64,000 bases of DNA. Origin: Empedobacter falsenii. GTDB lineage: Bacteria > Bacteroidota > Bacteroidia > Flavobacteriales > Weeksellaceae. The stretch lies in the NCBI RefSeq assembly GCF_013488205.1, contig NZ_CP040908.1:1837876-1901875 (forward strand). The letters are read 5' to 3'. Position 1 is the stretch's first letter, and the number at the start of each line of letters is the position of its first letter. Position numbers and translations under genes: made by a program. This document shows, piece by piece, positions 31,977-40,991 of the stretch. The notes beneath the pieces were generated by a model that had not been told where the DNA came from, ran no database searches, and was given only the letters and a program-made list of their open reading frames with translations.

Positions 31977-32000
31977 AGAAATAGTGAATGAATAAATGGA

Positions 32001-33908
32001 TTATATTGACGAAGTTGTAAAAGCTACGCCAACATTTCTTCTTGAAAATTCGTGAATTAATTCATCTAAAACTGTAGGATCATCAATTGTAGAAGGAATT
32101 GTGAATGGTGTTCCGTCTGCAATTTGAGATAAAGTTTTGCGTAATATTTTTCCGCTTCGCGTTTTTGGTAATCGGCTAACTATTATAGATGTTTTGAAAC
32201 AAGCAATTCCGCCAATTTCTTTGCGTAATAAAGCAATCAAATCTTTTTCGATTTCTTCTTCCGATTTCGATGCATTTTCTTTTGTAACAATCAACCCTAT
32301 TGGAATTTGGCCTTTCAATTCATCTTTAATTCCCACAACCGCACATTCAGTAATATCAGGATGAGAAGAAACTAATTCTTACATTGTTGCAGTACTTAAT
32401 CGATGACCAGCAACATTAATAATATCATCCGTTCGACCTGTAATAAATACAAAACCATTTTCGTCTTTAAAACCTCCATCACCAGTCAAATAATGATTTG
32501 GAAATTGTTGAAAATAACCTTTTATAAATCGGTGTTCATTTCGCCATAAACTTGTCATACAACCTGGAGGAAGTGGAAGTTGAATAACAATAGAACCTTC
32601 TTCTCGCCTATCATTTTCTTGACCTTCGTCGTCAACAATTTTAATATTATAGCCAAAAACAGGCAATCCAGCTGCACCAGGTTCAGGCATTATATTTTCG
32701 ACTCCAGCACAAATTCCTAACATTGGCCAACCGCTTTCTGTTTGCCACCAATGATCGATAACTGGTAATTTTGAAATTTCTTTTAACCAATAATAAGTAG
32801 ATGTATCACAACGTTCTCCTGCTAAGAATAAACGTTTCAGACTTGATGTATCATATTTTTGGAATAATTTTCCTTCTGGATCTTCTTTTCGAATTGCTCT
32901 AATTGCTGTTGGAGCTGTAAAAATATTTTTGATTTTATGTTCTTCAACCATTCTCCAAAAAGCACCTGCATCAGGAGTTTTGATCGGTTTTCCTTCATAA
33001 ATAACCGTTGTAATACCATAAATTAACGGCGCATAAACGATATAAGAATGCCCAACAACCCAACCAATATCGCTTGCAGTAAGAATTGTATCACCTGGTT
33101 CTAAATCGTAAAAATATTTCATTGTCGAATTCAGAGCAGTTGCATAACCTCCAGTATCGCGTACAACGCCTTTAGGCGTAGAAGTTGTTCCGGAAGTATA
33201 TAAAATATATAATGGATGCGTACTCGGAACTTCGATAGGTTCTACAGGTTGATGTTGATACATTTCACCATAGGTATGAACGTTATCTGCTGATAAATCA
33301 TCGGTGTGATTTGGTCGCTCAAAAATGATAATGTTTTTTGGCTTGTAAAGTGTTAATTCAATCGCTTCATCAATCAATGGTTTATAGTTAATTTGACGAT
33401 TAATTTCTACTCCATAAGATGCAGAAATAATTACATCAGGTTGAGCATCATCAATACGAATAGCTAATTCTGGAGCAGCAAAACCTCCAAAAACAACAGA
33501 ATGTATTACACCAATTCTCGCACAAGCAAGCATCGCAACAATTGCTTCTGGAATCATTGGCATATAAATAATTGCTGTATCACCTTTTGATAATCCTAAC
33601 GATATAAGACCTCCAGCAAAACGACTCACTTTTTCTAAAAGCTGATTGTATGTAATTTTTTGAACAACTTCTGTAACAGGAGAATCGTAAATTAAAGCAA
33701 ATTGTTCTCCACGTCCAGCTTTTATATTTTCCTCCAAAGCCAAACGGCTCATGTTTATTTTTCCGTCAATAAACCACGAATAATATCCGTTTTCATTTTG
33801 TTTCAAGATTTGTTCAGGGTAAGTTGACCATGCTAATTTCTGCGCTTCTTCTTTCCAAAAAAGTTCAGGTTCTTCAATACTTTTTGAGTATAAAGTTTTG
33901 TAATCCAT
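32001..33908 (-). pseudogene. prpE: Propionyl-CoA synthetase broken by one in-frame stop
   Basis: AMP-forming acyl-CoA synthetase, PrpE/ACSS3-like by GKPIKTPDAGAFWRMVEEHKIKNIFTAPTAIRAIRKEDPEGK and VIDHWWQTESGWP. The first 509 codons (from ATG 33906-33908) hold the nucleotide loop YTSGTTSTPKG (residues 237-247; Ser replaces the usual second Gly) and run to GHRLSTATM. A TAA at 32379-32381 follows, where family members read Glu (GHRLST..EE). The same frame then continues without shift for 125 codons (ELVSSHPDITECAVVGIKDE) to a normal end at 32001, including RLPKTRSGKILRK with the catalytic Lys. One G-to-T change of GAA explains the break. The truncated product lacks the C-terminal domain, so adenylation should fail unless the stop is read through or is a sequencing error. 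Confidence 0.9.
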
Positions 33909-34269
33909 TTATGTGTGTGTTGTGTTTTATTTGTTTTGTTAAGTTAGAAAAATGTTTAGAATTAATAATAAAGTTTAAAATGTTTGTTTTAGGACAGTTA
34001 ATTATTTATCAACTATACAATAAAAAGCAGTATTTAATTGTAAATTGATAAAATCAGATTGTATTAATCAACTTTTATTGTTAAATTAATAGTGTAAAAA
34101 GTACGTTACAAATTAGATTGATTAAAAATAAAGACTTAAAATACACGATAAAATCAGTTGAATATTATAGTCTATAAAAAATAAAATATTGTATATTTAA
34201 TCCTTCGAAGAAAGCAGTTAAATAAAGGGAATTAAAGCTTTTTTCTAAATCAACAAAAACATAAGAAAG
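33909..34269. other. Divergent intergenic region between prpE locus and rel gene
   Basis: 361 bases of very AT-rich sequence between divergent genes. I see no open frame with coding character, no RNA gene and no strict TAnnTTTG with a well-spaced -33. It must contain the promoters of both genes. Confidence 0.5.
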
Positions 34270-36504
34270 ATGGATACGCCTCATGTTATTACAGACGAAC
34301 AATTAGAGAGAGAGAACATTGAGATAACGAGACGTTATAAAGAGATGCTTCAAAATACATATGTCACTTTATCAGATGAAGATAAAAAGCTGATTCGTAA
34401 AGCTTTTGATTTGGCTGTTGATGCGCACAAAGATCAGCGCAGAAAAACAGGCGAACCATATATTTATCATCCGATTGCTGTTGCCAAAATTGTTGCTGAC
34501 GAAATTGGGCTTGGCGCTACATCAATTTCTGCGGCTTTAATGCATGATGTAGTAGAAGATACAGAATATACGTTAGAAGATATTGAGAAACTTTTTGGAA
34601 AAAAGATTGCAAAAATTATAGATGGATTAACAAAAATTGCTGTCTTAAATAAACAAGATGTTTCGATACAATCAGAAAATTATAAAAAATTATTACTGAC
34701 TTTATCTGAAGATGTTCGTGTGATTTTGATCAAAATTGCAGATCGTTTACACAATATGCGTACGTTAGAAAGTATGCGTGAGGATAAACAGTTAAAAATA
34801 GCATCCGAAACCATTTTTATATATGCGCCTTTGGCTCACAGAATGGGATTGTATAACATCAAATCAGAATTGGAAGATTTGAGTTTGAAATACACTAAAC
34901 CAGATGCGTATTTTAATATTGAACACAAACTAACAGAAACAGAAGCCGAAAGAAAAAAATACATTGATGATTTCTGTAAGACTATTTCAGAAAAACTTGA
35001 AGCCGAAGGTTTAGAATTTGAGATAAAAGGTCGTTCAAAATCAATCAATTCAATTTATCGAAAAACGGTTAATCAAGGAATTCCTTTCGAGGAAGTGTTC
35101 GATTTATTTGCGATTCGTGTAATTTATCGTTCGGATAAAAAGAATGAAAAATTCTTAGCTTGGAAAATTTATTCGTTGGTGACGGATTTATTTATTCCAA
35201 ATCCAAAACGTATGCGCGACTGGATTTCTCAACCAAAAACAACGGGTTATGAATCGCTTCATGTAACGGTTATGGGACCACAAGCGCGTTGGGTGGAAGT
35301 ACAAATTCGTTCCGAAAGAATGGATGAAGTTGCTGAAATGGGTATCGCTGCGCATTATAAATACAAAGAAAATGTATCAGACGATGAAACGAAAGTTGAT
35401 GAATGGATTCATCAAGTTCGTGAAATGTTGGAGCAAGAAGATACCAAGGATGCGATTGAATTTATGGATAATTTCAAATTCAATTTGTATTCCAAAGAGA
35501 TTTATGTTTTTACACCAAAAGGAGACTTGCATTCGTTGCCAAAAGGAGCGAGTTCGTTGGATTTTGCTTACTCTATTCACACCAATGTTGGTGACCATTG
35601 TTTGGGGGCGAAAGTGAATGGAAAATTGTATCCATTGTCGCATCAATTACAAAGTGGAGATCAAGTAGAAATCATTACTTCAACGCAACAAAAACCAAAA
35701 TTAGAGTGGTTAGAATATGTTGTGACGAGTAAAGCGAGAAGTAAAATTAAAGCTTCTTTAAACTCAGATAAACGTAAAGTTGCAGAAGATGGAAAAGAAA
35801 TTATTCAACGTAAATTAAGACATTTAAAGGTTGATTTTAGTGAAAATACGATTAATCAGTTACAGCAATACTTTAAGTTAAGTTCGAGTCAAGATGTATT
35901 TTATAATGTTGCAATGGGAATTATTGACAATAATGATTTACGAAAATTTGCAGAACGAAATACAGGCTTTACTGGATTGATTAACCGTTTCAGAAAATCA
36001 ACATTCAATACGACTAAAAAAGATGATATTTCTGTCGACAAAACTAAATTAGATAGTCTTGTTTTTGGGAATGATGAAGAACGTTTAGATTACGAATTAG
36101 CGAGTTGTTGTAATCCAATTCCGGGTGACAAAGTATATGGTTTTATCACAGTTTCAAAAGGAATAAAAGTACATAAAGTAGATTGTCCAAATTCAGTTTC
36201 TTTGCAAGCAAATTATGCGTACAGAATTATAAAAGCAAAATGGATTGATTCTTCTCAACAAGAGTTCAAAGCGTTGATTGAGCTGCAAGGATTGGATCGC
36301 GCTGGAATGGTGAGTGATATTACGTTAGTTATTTCAAAAAATAACTCGTTAAACATGCATAGTATTAATTTATCTGAGGATGCTGGTATTTTTGATGGAA
36401 AGATTACGGTTTCTGTTAAAAATAAAGCCGAATTAGAAAAAATCATGATGGAATTGAAGAATATTGAAGGAATTCAATCTGTAAAACGAACATATAAAAA
36501 TTAG
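34270..36504 (+). CDS. RelA/SpoT-type (p)ppGpp synthetase/hydrolase
   Basis: Bifunctional stringent-response enzyme of 744 residues. Order: HD hydrolase domain with HP in YIYHPIAVAKIVADE and HD92-93 in ALMHDVVEDTEYTLEDIEKLFG; the synthetase domain (EIKGRSKSINSIYRKT, FDLFAIRVIYRSDKKNE, TTGYESLHVTVMGP); the TGS domain (EIYVFTPKGDLHSLPKGASSLDFAYSIHTNVGDHCLGAKVNGK); a zinc-finger-like segment ASCCNPIPGDKVYGFI; and the C-terminal ACT domain (LQGLDRAGMVSDITLVISKNN). The HD motif is intact, so hydrolysis is expected alongside synthesis, as for the single Rel enzyme of most Bacteroidota. ATG is at 34270. Confidence 0.95.
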   Translation: MDTPHVITDEQLERENIEITRRYKEMLQNTYVTLSDEDKKLIRKAFDLAVDAHKDQRRKTGEPYIYHPIAVAKIVADEIGLGATSISAALMHDVVEDTEYTLEDIEKLFGKKIAKIIDGLTKIAVLNKQDVSIQSENYKKLLLTLSEDVRVILIKIADRLHNMRTLESMREDKQLKIASETIFIYAPLAHRMGLYNIKSELEDLSLKYTKPDAYFNIEHKLTETEAERKKYIDDFCKTISEKLEAEGLEFEIKGRSKSINSIYRKTVNQGIPFEEVFDLFAIRVIYRSDKKNEKFLAWKIYSLVTDLFIPNPKRMRDWISQPKTTGYESLHVTVMGPQARWVEVQIRSERMDEVAEMGIAAHYKYKENVSDDETKVDEWIHQVREMLEQEDTKDAIEFMDNFKFNLYSKEIYVFTPKGDLHSLPKGASSLDFAYSIHTNVGDHCLGAKVNGKLYPLSHQLQSGDQVEIITSTQQKPKLEWLEYVVTSKARSKIKASLNSDKRKVAEDGKEIIQRKLRHLKVDFSENTINQLQQYFKLSSSQDVFYNVAMGIIDNNDLRKFAERNTGFTGLINRFRKSTFNTTKKDDISVDKTKLDSLVFGNDEERLDYELASCCNPIPGDKVYGFITVSKGIKVHKVDCPNSVSLQANYAYRIIKAKWIDSSQQEFKALIELQGLDRAGMVSDITLVISKNNSLNMHSINLSEDAGIFDGKITVSVKNKAELEKIMMELKNIEGIQSVKRTYKN

Positions 36505-36547
36505 TTTATATAAAATATTTGTTTAACTTTATATAAATTAACTATTT

Positions 36548-36817
36548 ATGAAAAAACTATTATTAGCTTTTGTATTTCTTCCAATGTTGAGTTTTGCACA
36601 AGATGTAAATGAATCTCCACGTAAAGGAATTTTTGATAGTTCGGTTATTAAAGAATCAAATGATCCCGCAGTTTTTCTAGATGGAGAAAGAGTAGATAAA
36701 AGTATTTTTACTAAAATGAATTCAGATGATATTAAATATATTACTGTTATCAAAACAGACAAAAAATATCCAAACGGGAAAATTGATATTGTTTCCAAAA
36801 AAGAGAAAGAATCATAA
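36548..36817 (+). CDS. Small exported protein, paralogue 1 (plug-like DG motif)
   Basis: An 89-residue exported protein. The signal peptide MKKLLLAFVFLPMLSFAQ is identical to that of the next gene. The mature part AVFLDGERVDKSIFTKMNSDDIKYITVIK then YPNGKIDIVSK resembles the short strand-helix-strand unit (DGxxxxxxxxxxxxxxxIxxIxVxK...GxIxIxxK) found in TonB-receptor plugs and at the C-terminus of Bacteroidota BlaR1-type peptidases. It may be a free-standing copy of that fold. There is no enzyme motif. The partner gene follows 39 bases downstream. Function is unknown. Confidence 0.62.
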   Translation: MKKLLLAFVFLPMLSFAQDVNESPRKGIFDSSVIKESNDPAVFLDGERVDKSIFTKMNSDDIKYITVIKTDKKYPNGKIDIVSKKEKES

Positions 36818-36910
36818 CATAAAAGTTTGAGAAATCATGGAACAAATATTAATGATATGAAAAAACTATTATTAGCTTTTGTATTTCTCCCAATGTTGAG
36901 TTTTGCACAA
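36548..36910 (+). repeat. Near-identical 54-base signal-peptide repeat
   Basis: Bases 36548-36601 and 36857-36910 encode the same 18 residues and differ at one position (T or C in the Leu/Pro region), while the rest of the two genes is clearly diverged. Confidence 0.8.
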
Positions 36911-37156
36911 TCTAAAACTTTGAATGACACAATTCCTGGAATTAAAAATTCTAAATTAATCATTTGTAAACCAAAAAAAGATTTAAAAATAGGTTATTCA
37001 ATTGACGGAAAAGATGTTGATTATGCAAGTTTTATTGCAATAAATATGGATTTAGTAGATCATGTAAAGTTTACAAAGCCTAATTCAAAATATCCAGATG
37101 GTAAAATAGAACTTTTTCTTAAAAAAAATAAACAAACAAAAAAGTCCAACATTTAG
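36857..37156 (+). CDS. Small exported protein, paralogue 2 (plug-like DG motif)
   Basis: A 99-residue exported protein. ATG at 36857 is the true start because the identical signal peptide begins there; an in-frame codon at 36827 would add ten unrelated residues. The mature part has IGYSIDGKDVDYASFIAINMDLVDHVKF and YPDGKIELFLKK, the same unit as paralogue 1 but well diverged. The last codons (KKSNI) and the stop lie inside the hairpin of the transcription terminator. Signal-coding DNA differs at only one base from paralogue 1, so recent duplication or conversion of that part is likely. Function is unknown. Confidence 0.62.
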   Translation: MKKLLLAFVFLPMLSFAQSKTLNDTIPGIKNSKLIICKPKKDLKIGYSIDGKDVDYASFIAINMDLVDHVKFTKPNSKYPDGKIELFLKKNKQTKKSNI

Positions 37157-37170
37157 TTGGACTTTTTTAT
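37139..37170 (+). terminator. Terminator overlapping the stop codon of paralogue 2
   Basis: Stem GTCCAAC (37144-37150), loop ATTTA, GTTGGAC (37156-37162), A-run and T-run at the flanks. The TAG stop is at 37154-37156, in the loop and stem. Confidence 0.8.
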
Positions 37171-37283
37171 TCGCTGAAGTTACTAACAAAGGCACAAAGT
37201 TACAGAAATCTTTTTGATAATATCGCTTCATTTCTCTTGAATAATCTTGTTAATTTTACATCCCGAAAACAAACAAACTCACG

Positions 37284-38261
37284 ATGAACAAACAAAACTA
37301 TAATCCAATTGAAGAAGTACTTGAAAAAATCAACGAAAAAGGAGGTTGGGTTAATACGCATTCACACTTAGACAGAGCTTATTCATTGACTTCGGACACT
37401 TTCGCATTATCTAATTCTTACCTAAAAGAAAAATGGCATTTAGTTGATGATATGAAACGCAATTCATCTGTTGATGATATTTATTTCCGCATGGAAAAAG
37501 CAATTAATTTCATGTTAGAGCAAGGTTGTCAAGCAATTGGTTCTTTTATTGATGCAGACGAAGTAATTGAAGATCGTAGTATACAAGCGGCTCAACGCTT
37601 AAAAGATAATTATGGAAAAGACATCGAAATGCGTTTTGCAAACCAAGTGTTGAAAGGAGTTATTGATCCTAAAGCGCGCGAATGGTTTGATATGTCTTCT
37701 GACTTTGTGGATATTATCGGAGGTTTACCTGCAAAAGATTTCGGTAGAGAAGATGAGCATTTAGATATTTTATTATCAACTGCAAAATCAAAAAATAAAT
37801 TGGTTCACGTTCATGTTGATCAATTTAATACAGACGAAGAAAAAGAAACGGAGCAATTAGCATTGAAAACGATCGAACACGGAATGCAAGGAAAAGTTTC
37901 TGCGGTTCACTCAATTTCTGTAGCAGCTCATCCAAGAAAATATCGTTACGAATTATATGATTTAATCAAAAAAGCAGATATGCACATTGTTTCTTGTCCA
38001 ACTGCATGGATTGATCATAATCGTACAGAGCGTTTGGCGCCTTCGCACAATTCAGTAACGCCAGTAGATGAAATGATTCCAAGAGGAATTAATGTTGCTT
38101 TCGGAACAGATAATATTAATGATATTTATAAACCTTTTTCTGATGGTCATTTATTAACAGAACTGCGTGTAATGCTAGAGTCTTGCCACTTTTATGATGT
38201 GGAACAACTTTCGAATATTGCAACAGTAAATGGCTTGAAAGCTTTAGGAATTCAAAAATAA
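37284..38261 (+). CDS. Amidohydrolase / cytosine-deaminase-like metal hydrolase
   Basis: A 325-residue TIM-barrel hydrolase. Metal and catalytic residues are in the expected places: WVNTHSHLDRAY (HxH), VHVHVDQFN on strand 5, VSAVHSIS, and GTDNIND with the strand-8 Asp. The THSHLDRA form and the FGTDNI ending are shared with cytosine deaminase and AtzC-type amidohydrolases, so deamination or amide hydrolysis of a small N-heterocycle is expected; the substrate cannot be fixed. At 325 residues it is shorter than CodA (about 420) because the flanking beta-sandwich is small. A terminator separates it from the next operon. Confidence 0.75.
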   Translation: MNKQNYNPIEEVLEKINEKGGWVNTHSHLDRAYSLTSDTFALSNSYLKEKWHLVDDMKRNSSVDDIYFRMEKAINFMLEQGCQAIGSFIDADEVIEDRSIQAAQRLKDNYGKDIEMRFANQVLKGVIDPKAREWFDMSSDFVDIIGGLPAKDFGREDEHLDILLSTAKSKNKLVHVHVDQFNTDEEKETEQLALKTIEHGMQGKVSAVHSISVAAHPRKYRYELYDLIKKADMHIVSCPTAWIDHNRTERLAPSHNSVTPVDEMIPRGINVAFGTDNINDIYKPFSDGHLLTELRVMLESCHFYDVEQLSNIATVNGLKALGIQK

Positions 38262-38282
38262 AATGTATATTTATACAAAATT

Positions 38283-38311
38283 AAATCTCGCAATTGCGGG
38301 ATTTTTTTTGG
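38283..38311 (+). terminator. Intrinsic terminator after amidohydrolase gene
   Basis: Stem AAATCTCGC (38283-38291), loop AATT, GCGGGATTT (38296-38304) with one G-T pair, then a T-run. Confidence 0.78.
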
Positions 38312-38339
38312 AACACAAAATTAAAAACCACAATAAATT

Positions 38340-39254
38340 ATGCGATTAAATGTACAGAATGAAACGGCTCAACTGCAAACTGTAGTCTTGGGTCGAGCAG
38401 AATCTAACGGAGCTAATCCTACACTTGATCAGACGTTCGATGCCAAATCTTATGAAACCGTAAAGAATAACGATTATCCAAAAGAAGAAGATTTGATTGC
38501 GGAAATGTCAGAATTTGAACAAGTTTTGAAGAAATATAATGTTGAAGTTTTACGTCCAACATTGATCGAAGATTGTAATCAAGTTTTTTCTCGTGATGTC
38601 GGTTTTGTAATTGATGATGAATTCTTTATCTCTAATATTATTCCAGATCGTTTAGAAGAATTACAAGCCTATCGCGAAATAAAACGTCAATTCAAAGGAA
38701 ATAAAATCAATGCTTTACCAGAAGAAGTTTATGTAGAAGGTGGTGATGTGATTTTGTATAACGATTATATTTTTGTTGGAACGTACAAACAAGCTGATTT
38801 CAAAAATTATAAAACAGGACGTACAAATGTTGAATTTGTAGAGTATATCAAAGCCAAATTTCCCAATAAAAAAGTCTTGGATTTTGAATTAAAAAAGAAT
38901 GATGAAAATCCATATGAAGGAATTTTACATTTAGATTGTACATTCAATCCTGTTGGGAAAGACAAAGCAATTATTTATAAAGACGGCTTTTTATTTGGGA
39001 ATGAATATCAGCAAATTGTCGATATTTTTGGGAAAGAAAATTTATTCGAAGTGACAAAAGAAGAAATGTATTGGATGAATCCTAATGTGTTTTCAATTTC
39101 TCCTGAAGTTGTTGTTTCTGAGAAAAATTTTACGCGTTTAAATGATCATTTAGAAAATGTATGGAACATAAAAGTGGAACGAATTAATTATCGCGAAGTC
39201 TCTAAAATGGGAGGTTTATTAAGATGTTCTACAATGCCATTAATTAGAAAATAA
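38340..39254 (+). CDS. Arginine-deiminase-family (guanidino-modifying) enzyme
   Basis: A 304-residue alpha/beta-propeller enzyme of the ADI/DDAH/amidinotransferase superfamily. Catalytic features: FSRDVGFV (acidic residue binding guanidine), VEGGDVIL, the His in LHLDCTFNPVG, and the nucleophile Cys296 in GGLLRCSTMPL near the C-terminus. This outline fits amidino/ureido hydrolysis of arginine, methylarginine or a related compound. The product ends 1 base before the ATG of the CtlX-type gene, so both enzymes are made together, which favours linked steps in arginine or citrulline breakdown (inference). Confidence 0.82.
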   Translation: MRLNVQNETAQLQTVVLGRAESNGANPTLDQTFDAKSYETVKNNDYPKEEDLIAEMSEFEQVLKKYNVEVLRPTLIEDCNQVFSRDVGFVIDDEFFISNIIPDRLEELQAYREIKRQFKGNKINALPEEVYVEGGDVILYNDYIFVGTYKQADFKNYKTGRTNVEFVEYIKAKFPNKKVLDFELKKNDENPYEGILHLDCTFNPVGKDKAIIYKDGFLFGNEYQQIVDIFGKENLFEVTKEEMYWMNPNVFSISPEVVVSEKNFTRLNDHLENVWNIKVERINYREVSKMGGLLRCSTMPLIRK

Positions 39255-39255
39255 C

Positions 39256-40194
39256 ATGAAACAAAAACAATATACTTCAACTATTTTAATGGTTGAGCCA
39301 ACAGCTTTTTATTACAATCCAGAAACGGCTGTTAACAATTATTTCCAAACGGAAACAACAGACTCTCAAGAAGATATTCAGAAAGAAGCATTAGAAGAAT
39401 TTCAAGGAATGGTTTCTGCTTTGCGTTCAAAAGGTGTAAATGTTATCACGATCAAAGATACTGCTTCGCCACATACGCCAGATTCAATCTTCCCAAACAA
39501 TTGGATTTCTTTTCACGATAACGGAAATGTTGTGTTATATCCTATGTTTGCAAAAAATAGAAGAGAAGAGCGTCGTGAGGAAGATGTGTTGAGTTTGTTG
39601 GAAGAAAAAGGTTTTCATATAGATGATGTGATTGATTTTACATCGGCAGAAGAAGACGAAATTTTCTTGGAAGGAACAGGAAGTATTATTCTTGATCGTG
39701 AACATGAATTGGCTTATGCATGTATTTCTCAACGAACTGACGAAGATTTATTGATTGAATTTTGTGAGGAATTAGAATATACACCAGTTATTTTTCATGC
39801 GAATCAAACTGTAAATGGAGAACGCAAACCTATTTATCATACCAATGTAATGATGTGTATTGCAGATAAATATGCGATTATTTGTTTGGATTCTATAGAT
39901 GATAAAAAAGAAAAGAAAGCGGTTTGTGAGTATTTGTTAGAAGCTGGAAAAGAAATAATTGCAATTACAGAAGCACAAATGCATCAATTTGCTGGGAATA
40001 TGTTGCAAGTTGGCGGTTTAGGACAATCATATTTGGTAATGTCGCAAACGGCTTATAATTCACTTAATCAAGAACAAATTTCTAAAATTGAGGCTTATAA
40101 TCCAATCTTACCTGTTAAGATAGATTTGATTGAAAAATTAGGAGGAGGAAGTGCTCGTTGTATGATGGCGGAAGTTTTCTTACCAAAAAAGTAA
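39256..40194 (+). CDS. ctlX: CtlX-type citrulline-utilisation hydrolase
   Basis: A 312-residue guanidino-modifying enzyme. PDSIFPNNWISFH, FLEGTGSIILDRE, IYHTNVMMCIAD with the catalytic His, and GGGSARCMMAEVFLP with Cys302 are the conserved blocks of the CtlX group, which in Francisella hydrolyses citrulline to ornithine, ammonia and CO2. Paired with the ADI-family enzyme upstream it could complete arginine to citrulline to ornithine conversion without carbamoyl phosphate. That pathway is inference; no ornithine-using gene is in the window. ATG at 39256 and the terminator at about 40203 bound the operon. Confidence 0.83.
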   Translation: MKQKQYTSTILMVEPTAFYYNPETAVNNYFQTETTDSQEDIQKEALEEFQGMVSALRSKGVNVITIKDTASPHTPDSIFPNNWISFHDNGNVVLYPMFAKNRREERREEDVLSLLEEKGFHIDDVIDFTSAEEDEIFLEGTGSIILDREHELAYACISQRTDEDLLIEFCEELEYTPVIFHANQTVNGERKPIYHTNVMMCIADKYAIICLDSIDDKKEKKAVCEYLLEAGKEIIAITEAQMHQFAGNMLQVGGLGQSYLVMSQTAYNSLNQEQISKIEAYNPILPVKIDLIEKLGGGSARCMMAEVFLPKK

Positions 40195-40202
40195 TAATAT
40201 GC

Positions 40203-40231
40203 AAAAGGTTACGAATTTCGTAGCCTTTTTT
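40203..40231. terminator. Bidirectional terminator after ctlX
   Basis: Eleven-base stem AAAGGTTACGA with TCGTAGCCTTT, one G-T pair, three-base loop, T-run on plus and A-run on minus. It serves ctlX and the convergent DUF4130 gene. Confidence 0.8.
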
Positions 40232-40991
40232 AGTTATATTCTGTTAAGTGTTTCCAAAAACGTTTAGGCATCATTTGGATTTGTAACTTCGAATTTTTTC
40301 TTGCTTCGATTGTTGTCGAATTAAAATAAGATTTCCATAATTCTTGGTACAAATTCTCATTTACATCAATGTATTCAGTTGGAGTAGTTGAAGATTTTGG
40401 TGTAAAATTTAATTGTATTTGTTGAATATTTCCAAAAGATTTTTCATAATAAATTCCATATTTTCGAATCGTATCGTAAATAATCCAATTCTGGTCAGCA
40501 TATCTTTTTCTGAAATGATTAATAATTAAAGGTAAAACATTATATTTTGGATCAGTTTTCGCAAAAAATAAATCTTGATTAATCTTTTCAAAACGGATAA
40601 ATGCTTCATGATGATGCTTTTCTCTATGAACTGATCGATACATTTTCATGACATAAAAAACATAATCATTTCCATAATTTAATTGAACTGCAGCTGTTTC
40701 ATTTATAATTAAACAACAATAATAAAACAGCTTTTCATAAGCTTTAGGTTCTTCTGACAAGAAAACAGCTTGTACAGCTTTGTAACTGGTTTTATTTAGT
40801 TTGTCTTTTAGTTTTTTATGTACTCTTTTTGCTTTTGCTTCATCTGTAATCACAGTATAAACTTCATCAAACATCGACGGTAAAAAATCTCTTTCAGAAA
40901 CTACTTTTATTTGCTTCGGTTTTCTAACATAATAATCAAAAATCAGCGTTAAAAAACCTTCAAAACTATTATCAAAAACATAAATTTCCAC
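40230..40991 (-). CDS. TIGR03915-type (DUF4130) putative DNA repair protein
   Basis: A 253-residue protein. YVFDNSFEGFLTLIFDYYVRKP at the start, YRSVHREKHHHEAFIRFEKI, FFAKTDPKYNVLPLIINHFRKRYADQNWIIYDTIRKYGIYY, and a C-terminal ending LWKSYFNSTTIEARKNSKLQIQMMPKRFWKHLTE match the DUF4130/TIGR03915 family. This family always accompanies a radical SAM protein (next gene upstream) and in some bacteria is fused to a uracil-DNA-glycosylase-like domain; that extension is absent here. The GTG start at 40989-40991 shares one base with the TAG stop of the radical SAM gene, so translation is coupled. DNA repair or modification is assumed from the family name only. Confidence 0.82.
   Translation of the reverse strand: MEIYVFDNSFEGFLTLIFDYYVRKPKQIKVVSERDFLPSMFDEVYTVITDEAKAKRVHKKLKDKLNKTSYKAVQAVFLSEEPKAYEKLFYYCCLIINETAAVQLNYGNDYVFYVMKMYRSVHREKHHHEAFIRFEKINQDLFFAKTDPKYNVLPLIINHFRKRYADQNWIIYDTIRKYGIYYEKSFGNIQQIQLNFTPKSSTTPTEYIDVNENLYQELWKSYFNSTTIEARKNSKLQIQMMPKRFWKHLTEYN

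Noticed and set aside
37284-40194. One operon of amidohydrolase with the two guanidino-modifying enzymes
   Set aside because: A good hairpin terminator at 38283-38311 separates the amidohydrolase from the pair, so they are treated as neighbouring but separate units.
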